Source: Nitzschia sp. DOCU1
Lineage: Eukaryota > Bacillariophyta > Bacillariophyceae > Bacillariales > Bacillariaceae
DNA: 64,000 bases
Assembly: GCA_951394045.1 (NCBI GenBank)
Contig: OX595985.1
Location: 5,394,001-5,458,000 of the forward strand
Direction of reading: 5' to 3'
Each line of letters opens with the position of its first letter. Position 1 is the stretch's first letter. Shown in pieces: positions 22,513-32,940 of this stretch. The translations under genes were made by a program, and so were the position numbers. The notes below the pieces were generated by a model. That model was not told the DNA's origin, did no database searches, and saw only the letters and a list, made by a program, of their open reading frames with translations.

Positions 22513-25500
22513 CTAGTCTTCCTTTTCCTCGGGCTCCGAGCGTAGCCATCTACGCATAAGAGCCTGTTGCCTTTTATGTTGTCGTGTTGAGCGGTCTTCT
22601 TCCGATGGCCGGTAAGCTCTGGCAGCTTTCACCAGCTCATACCACCGCTTCCGTGAGTTTAGGTCTTTTTCCTGAAGCTCCGCCAAGGAGGTATCCCAGA
22701 GGCAGCGCAGATGAGTGGCAGTTCGGCCCGGGCCAATCTCAAGCTCTTCGGCCATTTTTTCCTCTAAATCGTCCGCCTCTCGTTGCGCTGCTGGGCCTCC
22801 AGGCGCATGTAGGACTCGGTTGCGGTGGTCCCACATATCCCAGGAAGTCATCATTAATTGATGAATGACCGCCGTTGTCCATCTTTTGGAGCTTTTCTTG
22901 GATCTTTGGTTATCCAGGTATCGTTGCTGGCACTCCTTCCAGGCTTTATGCCAGTGCCCAAACATAAACCCAGTCCATCCGAGGTGTGATTGCCCGGCGA
23001 TGGCACTCTGAAGTCCCCAAGCCTCCTCGGTAATCATAGGAAGCTGTCCTGTTCTCCACTGTTTCAAGCATTTCTCGATGGTTTCGGCGATCTCTGGTGC
23101 GGTATCAGATTTCATCATGGTCGCTTTGAGCTTAACCATGGACGAGTCCCATTGCGCTTGTGCAGTTGGGGCGGGACATCGCAGGACATGGATTTTGTCT
23201 TCGGAGGCAGCTTGGCAGCGGGGGCAACTTTCGTGTTCCTGTTGTTGCCTTCGCAGAGCCATGGTTCCTGTAGCGATGTGCCCTGACGAGAATTTTGTCC
23301 AGAAGCGCCGGAGCCCAAAAGGAAGCCGCTTGAATGCCGCACTTGCTTCTGGCCACATCGCTGTTGAGATATGATCTTGGGGCAAATTGTACTTCATTCG
23401 CCAGTATTCTGCCGTTTCCAGACCTGCAGATTTTGCGTAAATGGCCTGCTTGTCAAAGCGTGATAATTTAACATTTTCCAGCGAAACGGCGATAATTTCG
23501 TGCCGGAGTCGCCGGGGATTGTTGTTCCTGTCTTGTTCCACGCAGTCGTTCCAGAATTCTTTCGCCAGGGTATCCACGAGATCATTAGCCCGGGCCCACC
23601 AGTCCAGGGACTTGCGTTTCTTGCGTTGGTGGCCTTCAACCTACTTCCAATGCACTTCAATGGGGAGAAGTTTGAGTGTGTTTCTGATGCAAAGCAGAAG
23701 ATCGAAAGCTGTTTGGGAGGCGTGGAGGGGGTAAAGGCTTTTCGCTTGATTGAGGGCAGATTCCCCATCTAGTGCAAAAGTGATCGAGCCATGTTGTATG
23801 TTGAAGTCGTGCACCAAGGCTTCTAAAAAGTACAGACCCATCAGAATGCCGCCTAATTCGCTGCGATATGGGCTCTGATCGTATCCGATCCCTGGGATGT
23901 GTGTTACCATTATTGCTCCTTCAGGGTCTTGTTCGTGGGCGAAGGCCTTGCCTGCTGCGGTACCGTATTCCTTTTTGTAGGATCCGTCCGTCACCATGCT
24001 GGCTGTTCCGTCAATAATACCTTGTGCTAGGGCTGCGCCCCCATCAGAAGGTAATGCCAGCTCATCCAGAGTTACCATCGGATCATCCTGTAGCATAGTA
24101 AGTCTTGCGGGGGCTGGTGGAGGGTCGGGCAGTGTTGCTGGTTGACCGGGTGCATGCAAGGTATCGATGGTAGCGGTGTTGCCGCGCGTCAGCGCCGAAG
24201 CCATGAGGGTAGCATCTGGAGGCTTCTCCAGGACGAGGACTTCTTGTCGACAGAACCTGCGGCGCCTGGTGTGTTGGATTCGACCTGCAGTACTGAAGAG
24301 GCGCCACATTAGTCCTTCCCGGCGAAAGAGACGTTCTTGGGTTGGAGAGTACCATAGGGTCCATTCGGCAATAGCTTCTGGCTCTATCCATTGTCCCAGG
24401 GGGTTCCTGAGCCGGCGGTTGGACGGTGCTGCATGAGGGACCAAGAACGTAGTCCGAAGGGCCCGGGCCCACTGCTTCCAGTATGCTGGTCGAAGGTGGG
24501 GAATGCGTCGTGGCCAGCCTACTTTTCGTAGAGATCGTGTCCTCATTCCTGCCATGGCTTCAGCCGTGATAGAACGGCCATCACTGGTTACAATCTCAGC
24601 CAGAGAAAAAATTTCCAGAAATTGCTGGCACCGGTTCAACATAACCAGTTCTTGCTTTCGAAAGCCTGCTTGAACGAAGGCTTGAGTCAAGAGAATATCA
24701 CCCTCCCGTAGTAGCGGGATCTTGGCGCATGGTCCATGGAGCGCGAGCGCCGATGTCTGGCTAGTAAACTTCCAGACTGTTTTGATCCATGAATTCGTTG
24801 CTAGATGTTCAAATGTCGAGTAGTCCTGCCGTTGTAGCAAGCTGTCCAAGCCAGTTTCGCATGCTAGTTCTTCAAGCGTCGCAATATGTAGTTGGCCTGT
24901 GAGCGATTGGTTCGCGATTTCTTCCAGGATAGCTTGAACATGGGAAAGCTCCTGATGTACCAGGGGTGCATTACATTCAAACCTTGGTAGTCTTGGGGAC
25001 CAAACACAATCCTTCGTGGGAAGCTGAAAGCGAAACCTGATTTAGGAAGGAGACGCTGCAGGACAGGGCTCATAATAGTGTCCCATTGCTTTTTGGAGAG
25101 CGTGGTCACTGTCATTGGGTATTCCAGCGTTTTCATAAAGGAACTTTCAAATGCGTACCACATTTCGGTGCGGGATGCCCCTTGAGTTCGGATTAGATCT
25201 GCAAAAGTTGTGGCTTTTTCCTTCAGGTAGTCGAACTGCGCTTTTTCGTTCCCGTCCATCGACAGAAGAACGCCAAGAGTTTTTTCGGCATGGTCGACCT
25301 CGAAGCGTCGTAGTGTTTCTCGTGTGCCTTCGGGTGATCGGATGGTGATCTCTCCGGGTGTTTCTGCTATGGTTTTGTATCTCCAGTCGTCGCCCGTCCA
25401 GCTAAAGTCAATCAAGTACCAAAAGCTTTTGCTTGGTACCAGAGCACCGCCTGTTGCTCGCAGGCCGCCCTCCCATCGATCTGCCAATTCTTGCATCTCT

Positions 25501-28313
25501 TCAACTAGGATTTCTGGCGGCGTGTCGACGTTGGGACCCGTGTGGACCAGGTCCGTATCGTCAACGAAGGCGAAGCATACAAAGGCTATTGCCACCAGGG
25601 AGATTGCTGTGAGGAGTTTGACCCCATGTCCGGCTCGGTACATCATGTTGATGAGGACCGAGCTGAGTGCTGCCCAGTCTGACGGGCCTTTGCCATTTCC
25701 TTGCCCTTCGCCTTGGATAGGAGGTATTTGTTTCCTGCCTCCCTACATTGGACCCGAAACCCCAAAGCCGGACAAGATGTAGTGTAGCGCCCATTGGAGA
25801 ACTTTATATAGTGCCACCACTGCCGGTTTTGGGACTCCCAGACGTTCCTGAGAGAGAGATGCTGCTGAGTGATTAATCCGGTCGTAGCAGCCTTTGGCAT
25901 CCACGCAGAGGATTCCCGACGATTGCTTTTTCTGGCGGCATAGATCCATCATGAGGCGTTTGTTCAGGACGGCCGTAATAGCGCGATGATGCTTGCGACT
26001 GCCATATTGGTCCGGGGGAATCGCTTGATGTTTTTCTGCGTTTGCCATCATACATCGTCCAATCATCTTGTTATTCATGTTAAACTCCGCATTCATCAAT
26101 TGGATTAGCCGCATTTGGTCCACATCGTAAACGTTTGCTTTTTTAAGGATTTCAACGTCTGTGATGTGGCACCAAGCGTCTGGAGCGAAACCCATTTGCA
26201 GCGGAATGCCACGCATCACCGCATCAACTCGTACCAGCGCATTGTGGTTGGACACTGCCTTGTAGTGGCTAAACGCTAAGCCCGAGGGCTCGGCCGCTAC
26301 GTTTTCCTTCTGCTTTTTCCATGCGAGGAGCTGTTCCTTGGCAGAGACTTCCACAGATATAGGACCAGCTGCCCGTATCCGCTCAGGCATCTCAAGTTCA
26401 CGAAGTAGTTCCCTGGTGTACTGATCCAGCCCAGGGGGAGGTTCATATGTGCCCTGTAGGATTTCATCTGCGGCTGGAGTGTCCGCCAGGTATCCAAGTT
26501 CGTCGAGTAGGGGAGACGTCATGAAGGGAGTATCTTGGCATTGCATTTGGCGGCGATGGTTTGACTCGGCGCATGCTTCGACTAAGGTTTCGGGGTCATC
26601 GGCGACACGTTCGTTACCCATCGCGTCGCGGAAGGTGACTTTGACCACTGCCGTTTTGCCTGGCTTTCCCCGTAGCCGCCTAGCGGCTCTTCCTTTTCTT
26701 CGTTGTTGCTCCGTCCGTCGCATTGCCCTGAGCTCCTTCAACCGAGTGGATCCTACCTCCTTGGAGATAGCATCCGCCAGTGCGACTAAATGGCCTTCCC
26801 GCCATTCAGCTGCCAGAGGCTTAGCTTTGTGGTAGTTCTTGTGCGCTTCTTTGAGCTTTTCGATTGCCTGGTTGAGAGTGCTTTTATGCACTAGATCTTG
26901 GAGTTCCAACTTGCGCGCCAGTCTTTTCAGCATGGTCTTGCTTGTCGCTTCTCCTGTGCGCAGCGTGACGACTCTTTTCCATAAATCAATGCAGTCCCGA
27001 AGTTTTTGAAGTTTCGGGGACCATGGAACGGCACCTCGTGCGACTTTTCGGACCTTGGCGCTACTAGTTTTCCGGATTTCGTAGATTTCCTTTTGGATAG
27101 CGTTGTACTTGTTGATGATTTCTTGTTCGCCGATGCCCGATTCCAGGAACTGCTTGACTTCTTCTTCTAAATTGTCCACCCTGTTTTGAATTTGCGCCTT
27201 TTTATAACCGTCTTCCACTTTCTTGCAATATCGTTGCTTTGTGCGGGGGTCTTTTGCTTTGAGGCGTTGCTCCACTGGTTTCAGTAGGCGTGGCGGCCTG
27301 TGACCTAGCATCGATTGGGAAGTAACATCGATCCATGCTGCTCTGTGGTCTGATGGGCATCCTCCTCCGAATGCCAGATATCCTCCTTGAGAGACGTCGA
27401 TTGACGCCGAGACCCAGATGCCGTCAATTGGTTTTCGAGTCGTATTTGCCTGGTGTGTCGCTGGGGGGCTTGATGTTTTATGCAAATGCGTCACCGCCTC
27501 TGTAATGCCCCGTTCTTTTAGAGCTTCCGTCAGACCAAATCTTCGTATGTCGTCGTTTGCATCCATGCCAAGGATGATATGTTGGTCTTGAGCTATGGCT
27601 GCGTCAATCAGTGCTAATAGGTCAGCATCGAAGGCGTCGATAGGATCTCTGACGTCGTTTGTAGCGAGTAGGTGCCGCATTTGTTGATTCCATGCTGACC
27701 CGTAGTCTTTCTTGTTCTTCACAGGTCGGTAGGCCGATATTATCCGAGTAGCTAATGTGCCTTTCCCTTTAATGATGACCCACGACCATCTACCAAGCCC
27801 TTTGTCATCTTTGCCACACTCGCCCCGTCTTGCTGTAAGCTCTTCAGTCAGAAGTAGACCTGTGCCTCCGGTGATGTGGGGGCCCTTTATTTCTGATGAC
27901 TCGGTACTGTTGTATGCTAGTACTGAGAATGATGACGCGAAACTGTGCTTGATTCGTTCTTGCCATTGATGTTCTGGGGGAACTCTGCCCCAATGTAGGC
28001 CATGTTCAGCGAAGAGAAAGGCGTCGTAAAATCCTTCTTGGATATGTTGGGCTGATGCTATTGCTCGGAAGTCCGACGATGAAATAGGCTGTGGTCCAAT
28101 GTTTTGGAATCCTATTCGGATGGTTCTTGGTTCTGGCTCAGTTGGCGCGTGGCCCCAGATTTCTGCATCAGTCAATTGGTAATGTTCGCATCGAAGATCG
28201 AGTTGATGATAAGTTTTCTTTTTTGTGGTTTTAATTTCTCCTTTCAGCCGTCGGCGCCTCCGTTTGGCCGACTCTTCCAGCCGTAGTTTCTCAGCTGGGG
28301 TTGGTTGCTTCAT
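22513..28313 (-). pseudogene. LINE-1 ORF2: endonuclease, RT and RNase H (three lesions)
   Basis: Domains in order: a basic N-terminus; APE-type endonuclease (IRIGFQNIG, LFAEHGLHW, LGMDANDDI, KPIDGIWVS and SDHRAAWIDV, all catalytic positions present); helical linker; reverse transcriptase (EPSGLAFSHYKA, CVDAKGCYDRI, GQGNGKGPSDWAAL, catalytic FVDDTDLV); RNase H (VTDGSYKKEYGTAAG, RSELGGI, ALDGESALNQA, then the EGHQRK region); and a terminal zinc motif CPRCQAASEDKIHVLRC. Lesions: an in-frame TAG at 25743-25745 before the RT GQGNGKGP block, a one-base-type shift near 24970, and a TAG replacing the Trp of the RNase H WVEGH strand at 23641. The RNase H places it in the I-like group of LINEs. Confidence 0.9.
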
Positions 28314-28321
28314 GTCTGAGG

Positions 28322-29131
28322 CTACGGGGCCCTAGTTACACCCTCCATTGCCGTAGCAGAGTCGTTTTGAGGTTTGGAGTTGTTTGTAAGAGAACTTGTT
28401 GTAGTGGTATCACCCTCGTCTTTGGACACATCCACTTCATTGATATGGTGGCGCAAGGTTCCGATGCTATTGTTCATATCGTAGGCAGGAGTTGAGTCCA
28501 AACCCGCTTGTAGATTGATTTGAACATCGAGGTCAATCGGCGGGATATTGCTGAGTCCCACAGCACCAAAGAAGTCTTCTTCATCGTCGTCCAGGTATTC
28601 AAACCCGAAGTCTTGGAGTGCCGCCACTAGTGTATCCTCGTCGCTTGATCTCACAGCCCCTGTTTCAGGGTCCCAGTGCAAGCCCGCCGATTGTGCCTGC
28701 AGTGTGGGCGAAAACCACTGCCACACACGGGGACCGAACTTGGCTTCCAGGATGAAGTGGAGCTGAGGGATAATGGCTTCGGCTTCTGCCTTGAGCAATT
28801 TTTGATAGACGAACATAGTTTTGTTTTGCCAGTTAACGTCCACCGACACGAAGAGATTGGTCGCTCCGTCCGACGCCTTCATGCACATAATGACTTGTCG
28901 TAGGCTGGCATTAATACCATATTCCAACCTGTAATCCAAATTCTCGATGTTAGGATTTTCCATGTGGTCACATTCTTCAGTGAACGCCCGTTGAGCTCGG
29001 AGTGCCTTCATTGCTACCCTTAAAAGGGATTGTGGGGGTGCGCGTTTAATATCTGCCGTGTACGGAACGAATTTCATATCCTTGCCTTGTGGTAGTCCGC
29101 TGTTCTTCTCCGTCCCGTAGATCCGATTCAT
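28322..29131 (-). CDS. LINE-1 ORF1b, gag-like C-terminal part
   Basis: 269 codons overlapping the preceding frame by ATGA (its ATG shares the TGA stop of ORF1a) and ending eight bases before ORF2, an arrangement suggesting stop-restart translation. It has a helical middle (SLRQVIMCMKASDGATN, VYQKLLKAEAEAIIPQLH), then WDPETGAVRSSDEDTL and an acidic tail. The WDPxT segment parallels WDPKSKTM near the end of LINE-2 ORF1, so I read it as the second half of the same gag-like protein. No zinc knuckle is seen. It is either a genuine split ORF1 or an old frameshift; the clean ATGA favours the former. Confidence 0.65.
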   Translation of the reverse strand: MNRIYGTEKNSGLPQGKDMKFVPYTADIKRAPPQSLLRVAMKALRAQRAFTEECDHMENPNIENLDYRLEYGINASLRQVIMCMKASDGATNLFVSVDVNWQNKTMFVYQKLLKAEAEAIIPQLHFILEAKFGPRVWQWFSPTLQAQSAGLHWDPETGAVRSSDEDTLVAALQDFGFEYLDDDEEDFFGAVGLSNIPPIDLDVQINLQAGLDSTPAYDMNNSIGTLRHHINEVDVSKDEGDTTTTSSLTNNSKPQNDSATAMEGVTRAP

Positions 29132-30591
29132 GCTTGTTCGAATATATTGAAGATCTGGTTCTTCTGAACTTTTGCATCGACATCCCGCCCTTTGATCAGG
29201 GGGTGAAGGCGCAGTGCCTCTGTATAGTCTTTATCGTTGAATGCCGCTGGGTAACTGCCTAGTAGCCAACCTGCGCAAACAATTTCTCTGTGTTGCACCT
29301 GGTCGGGCCATGCACCCGCGTCCATGCCACGCAGGGACGCTCGGACTTGGTCTGTTTGAAAGAATTCGACGGGGCAATCATGGGCCATCTTGATCCTAAT
29401 CCAAGGGCTCTGGCCTTTCAGAGTCCAGAGTTTGTCGATGTAGTTCTTCATCACGTTGCGGGACACGATTTCGTTGGATTTGAGAATAGGTTTTACTAAC
29501 TTGTCTTCGGGATTCCACGGGAGGAGGGCAACTTTAGTGTCCGCAAGCTTCAGTTCTTCGAGCACAGATTTGAAGGACTCAACCACTTTGGTTTCCACTT
29601 CGCTCCACGAGCTGGACTTGATAGTCGGAAGCTTGATAGTCATGAAAGTCACGGCCTTTCGGGAAATTTGATTCAGGTTCAATAGGTCGTGGTTTGGTGT
29701 AGTCGCCGCCGCTTTGCTAGCAAACAGTCCACCCGACGTCCTATATACCTTGGTTTTTGGCTTTACGGTAGTCCATTCTGTGGTTGCCTGTTTGTTCGAG
29801 GTCGCGGACGCAGAGTTGTTGGAGTTAGGCGGATCTTTGGCCCCTGGAGGTGGGTGGATGTGAGGCGACATTGTGACTTGGCGCTTGATGGGGGTCGCTA
29901 GCTTCCAAGATGCTCCTAGGATGAAGTAGGCTGCGGTCCAGGCGTTTGTCATTGTTCCTTCGGATAGCTTACCCAATGCGCTGAATGAGTATTCACCAAA
30001 AACTTCTGGGGAAGTTTGGGACAACCGGATCGCAAATTCCTTCATTGAAAGTTCAATCGATTTATCCCCAAATTTGTTGTCAAGGCACGCTTTCAGAAAC
30101 CTCTTCCACTCCTCCACGGTGGGTTCCTCTATAGTTTTCCCTTCGCTTGAATTCAGAGCAGCTTTTCCTTGGCGCGCCAACTCATGGATGGTTTTCCCTT
30201 CTCCGAAGACTTCATCTTTAGAAAAGGGTTTCCATTTGGCGATAAATGGCTTGGGGCAGTCCCTGAAAACCTTAGTTGGGGCCTTTTTCCCGTCGGCCAG
30301 AAAATCGTAGGCGTGCTTTTGGTTGGCCTGTCCTTCTTTTTCAGCCACTTTATCTGGTTTGCTCCCGGGCTTGGCATAAGGGTTCACAATTTCTTTCTCG
30401 GCATGACTGGTTGTGCGCACCATTTTTGGGGGTTCAGATTCAGTGTTGCCGTTCTCCTTCGTTTCTCGTTCTTTTCCTTCTGGACTACTTTCTTCCTCGA
30501 CTCTGGACTTTTTCTTGTGTCTATCGTTGGGAGATGGCGCCTGTTGAGGCTCCGTATCGCTATGATTGTTTTTGTTTCGATTCTTCCCCAT
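29128..30591 (-). CDS. LINE-1 ORF1a, gag-like N-terminal part
   Basis: 487 codons. Residues 1-100 are highly charged (MGKNRNKNNHSDTEPQ; RHKKKSRVEEESSPEGKERE), as expected of an RNA-binding ORF1. A globular part follows (about 100-220; PTVEEWKRFLKACLDNKFG, FAIRLSQTSPEVFGEYSF), then a Ser/Thr/Pro linker and a C-terminal domain (about 315-487) with VTFMTIKLPTIKSSSW and RIKMAHDCPVEFF. No RRM or CCHC motif is evident. It resembles LINE-2 ORF1 in organisation rather than in obvious sequence. It is the first open frame after the 5' end of the element. Confidence 0.72.
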   Translation of the reverse strand: MGKNRNKNNHSDTEPQQAPSPNDRHKKKSRVEEESSPEGKERETKENGNTESEPPKMVRTTSHAEKEIVNPYAKPGSKPDKVAEKEGQANQKHAYDFLADGKKAPTKVFRDCPKPFIAKWKPFSKDEVFGEGKTIHELARQGKAALNSSEGKTIEEPTVEEWKRFLKACLDNKFGDKSIELSMKEFAIRLSQTSPEVFGEYSFSALGKLSEGTMTNAWTAAYFILGASWKLATPIKRQVTMSPHIHPPPGAKDPPNSNNSASATSNKQATTEWTTVKPKTKVYRTSGGLFASKAAATTPNHDLLNLNQISRKAVTFMTIKLPTIKSSSWSEVETKVVESFKSVLEELKLADTKVALLPWNPEDKLVKPILKSNEIVSRNVMKNYIDKLWTLKGQSPWIRIKMAHDCPVEFFQTDQVRASLRGMDAGAWPDQVQHREIVCAGWLLGSYPAAFNDKDYTEALRLHPLIKGRDVDAKVQKNQIFNIFEQA

Positions 30592-30700
30592 TGTCGATTT
30601 TGAGGTTGGGTGGTGCGTAGGTTTCGTACTGCGTTGTACGTAAATGTATTTAGTACTGTGTCTACATACGTCTTACAGTTTTACGGTAACTGCGAACTGT

Positions 30701-30718
30701 ATCAAGAACCATCGGAAG
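30701..30718. repeat. Target-site duplication of LINE-1, right copy
   Basis: Exact repeat of 22250-22267, immediately before LINE-2 ORF1 resumes. Confidence 0.92.
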
Positions 30719-32808
30719 ACGATCCTCTGAGCCACAACCAACGATCTGTTGAGGACATAGTAAACCAAGGAGAAGCCACCAACGCACGCATTGATGAAGC
30801 TATTCAGGAGATGAAGCTCGATGAAGACAGTGCCACGGAGGAATGGAAATCCATTCAATGCAAGGTTAGGAACGAAAAGGTCAACCCCTATAAGAAACCG
30901 ATTGATGTGCCAGATCCAAGCGACAGCGATGACGAGGACGATGAAGATGACGACGATGCCGAAGGCCCACAAACCCAAGATATGGATGTGGAAGAAGAGG
31001 ATGATAGGAAACCGGCGGCAGTTGACAGGAACAACAAGTCTGACAGCCCCGAAAAATGACAAAGGGATCAAGAGCCATCTGTTGGATCCTCTGATTCATC
31101 CGATAGCGACTCGGATGACGATGAGGACGACAATGTCGAGGCGGATGACGGAGCCAGCGAGGTCACCGCTGGCAAAGGCAACAAGGCCGGTAACCAAACT
31201 CGCAGTAAACCAGCCAAGGAGATCCCCACTATCCGACACTTCCTCGATGTTCAGCTCAACGGAAACAAGCCCATCGATGGATCGCCTGGCGCGGCAGTGC
31301 AAGCTTCTATTCTTACGTGCTGCACGTGGATGGAAGGAATTCACAGTGTTGTCCCATCGTTCAAGCTCCACAAGACGGACGGCGAAAGTCACCAAACGAT
31401 TCTGCACGACCTACAAGACTTTCCGAAGGATCTCCAAGAACTCAAGGCCTTCTTTAAGGGTGTTCGACCATCATTCAACACACAGCGACTCTGGCTCAAA
31501 GTATTGGCTGAATGGCAAGGCAAGGAGGCCACGCTTATTAGCAACGTGGGTTGGTACCATAAGCAAAAGAATGAATTCATCCGAATCTCCTCCATTCAGG
31601 CCGCGTCTACCACGACCATCGGCTGGATGCTATACTCGACAAGATTCAACGACACAGAGTTCTGGAGTAAAGCGTGGACAGCAATATGCGGCGTTCAAGT
31701 TGCCGCCCGCTGGAAGCGCATCAGCGACGGCGCCAAATATGATCCGAAACGAGATATGAGCAAGGACCCCAAGGCATTACATGTTGAGTGCGCCTCCGAC
31801 AACTCCACTACGGTATCACGCATTATGTCCCTCCATTACGGAACTGAGAGCAAGAAATTCCCCAAGAGCACCAAAATGCGTATCGTCCCACTTGCGCAGA
31901 CCCTAACCGGGGATGACAACAAACGCATGCACAAATTTGCAGTCTTGCTCAACCGTCAAAATGGCTGGAGTCGCCAAGTACTCACCACCACTACGGAAGG
32001 TATTGTGGTCGACATCGATGACCCACACAGTGTTGACTTTTGCGGCAAATCGCTGCAACAAGTCATCATGAAGTGGAAGTTTCGCGATCCAGTCAACAAA
32101 AAGATTACGTCTCTCTTCAGCTCGATAGATAAGTCTTGGAACCAACGTGGCTGGGTCTTCCAGTTTCACCCGCGAAAGAATGGGGTCGCCCAAACCATGG
32201 TCAAGGGCTTGATTGCACGACTCGCGGCTAAGTACCCGGATCTCGGCAAAGAAGGTGTCCGACGATACTTCACACCGGACGCCATCTTAGAAAATGAGCA
32301 GATGATCTGGGATCCCAAATCCAAGACGATGACATCGCTGGCTGATAAAGCGGTTGACAGACTCATGGATGCGGATCCTGACATGGATGTCGACGATGAG
32401 GAAGTCACAGTGCAAATGGACGAACCAGTGATGATCTACCAACGTGATCGAGGCAAGGAAGACGACTCGGTGTCAACCTTTCGGTCCAAGGGCAAGCGGC
32501 GCAAACCGGACGCTGAAGGCACCCCCACCAAGAAGCCACGTACCTCTGCTCCTGCCAGCCCGGAGTCGGAACTCTCAAGCCTTACGGCCCGTACACGCGA
32601 CGCTTTTATGTCTAGGATCCGCGAGCTTGAATTGGTGGTTCAGAATCTCAGTGGCCGTCTCACGACGCAAGCCACCTCTGCATTAGCTTCTCCAGAAGTA
32701 GCAACAGGAACAACCGTTACCCCAAATGGGAACGGACCACTGCGGATGCTCGGGCGAGTCAACCCAAGCAGATCTATCGCAAAAAGAAGCCTCTTCAGAG
32801 CTTTCTGA
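30719..32808 (+). pseudogene. LINE-2 ORF1, acidic and gag-like part (one TGA)
   Basis: Continuation of the zinc-binding N-terminus in the same frame. It opens with a helical stretch (QRSVEDIVNQGEATNARI), then strongly acidic runs. A TGA at 31057-31059 interrupts the acidic region, but the frame is open on both sides, so one substitution explains it; CGA to TGA is the simplest. After it comes a gag-like body (FLDVQLNGNKPIDGSPGAA, WKVLAEWQGKEATLISNVGWY), DPKSKTMTSLADKAVDRLMD, a nuclear-localisation-like basic patch (SKGKRRKPDAEG, TKKPR) and a coiled coil (SRIRELELVVQNLSGRL). It is longer than LINE-1 ORF1a plus ORF1b because of the zinc-binding head. Confidence 0.78.
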
Positions 32809-32940
32809 AAAGGCGCGGAGACTTGTAAACAGGACAAGACGGCCACGCCCCGGGCTGGTGGGGCTAGGCCGTCTCAAAACAAAAACAATCGCCAAAACCC
32901 AGTCAGCAGTCAGTCGGGCGACTGCTACGGCGACCCCCTA

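Larger units (their letters stand above)
22268..30700 (-). mobile_element. LINE-1: near full-length non-LTR retrotransposon
   Basis: An 8,433-bp minus-strand LINE flanked by an 18-bp direct duplication. Sense order: 5' UTR of about 110 bp, ORF1a, ORF1b, ORF2 (endonuclease, RT, RNase H, zinc motif), a 3' UTR containing a 23-bp A-run (T-run at 22459-22481 on plus), and a short (TTA)n end next to the duplication. It lies head to tail against LINE-2 ORF1, which it disrupts. ORF2 carries two amber codons and one frameshift, so it is inactive now. Confidence 0.9.

Noticed and set aside
30821..31759. 312-codon plus frame rich in Arg and Met
   Set aside because: It is a shifted-frame shadow of the acidic region of LINE-2 ORF1.
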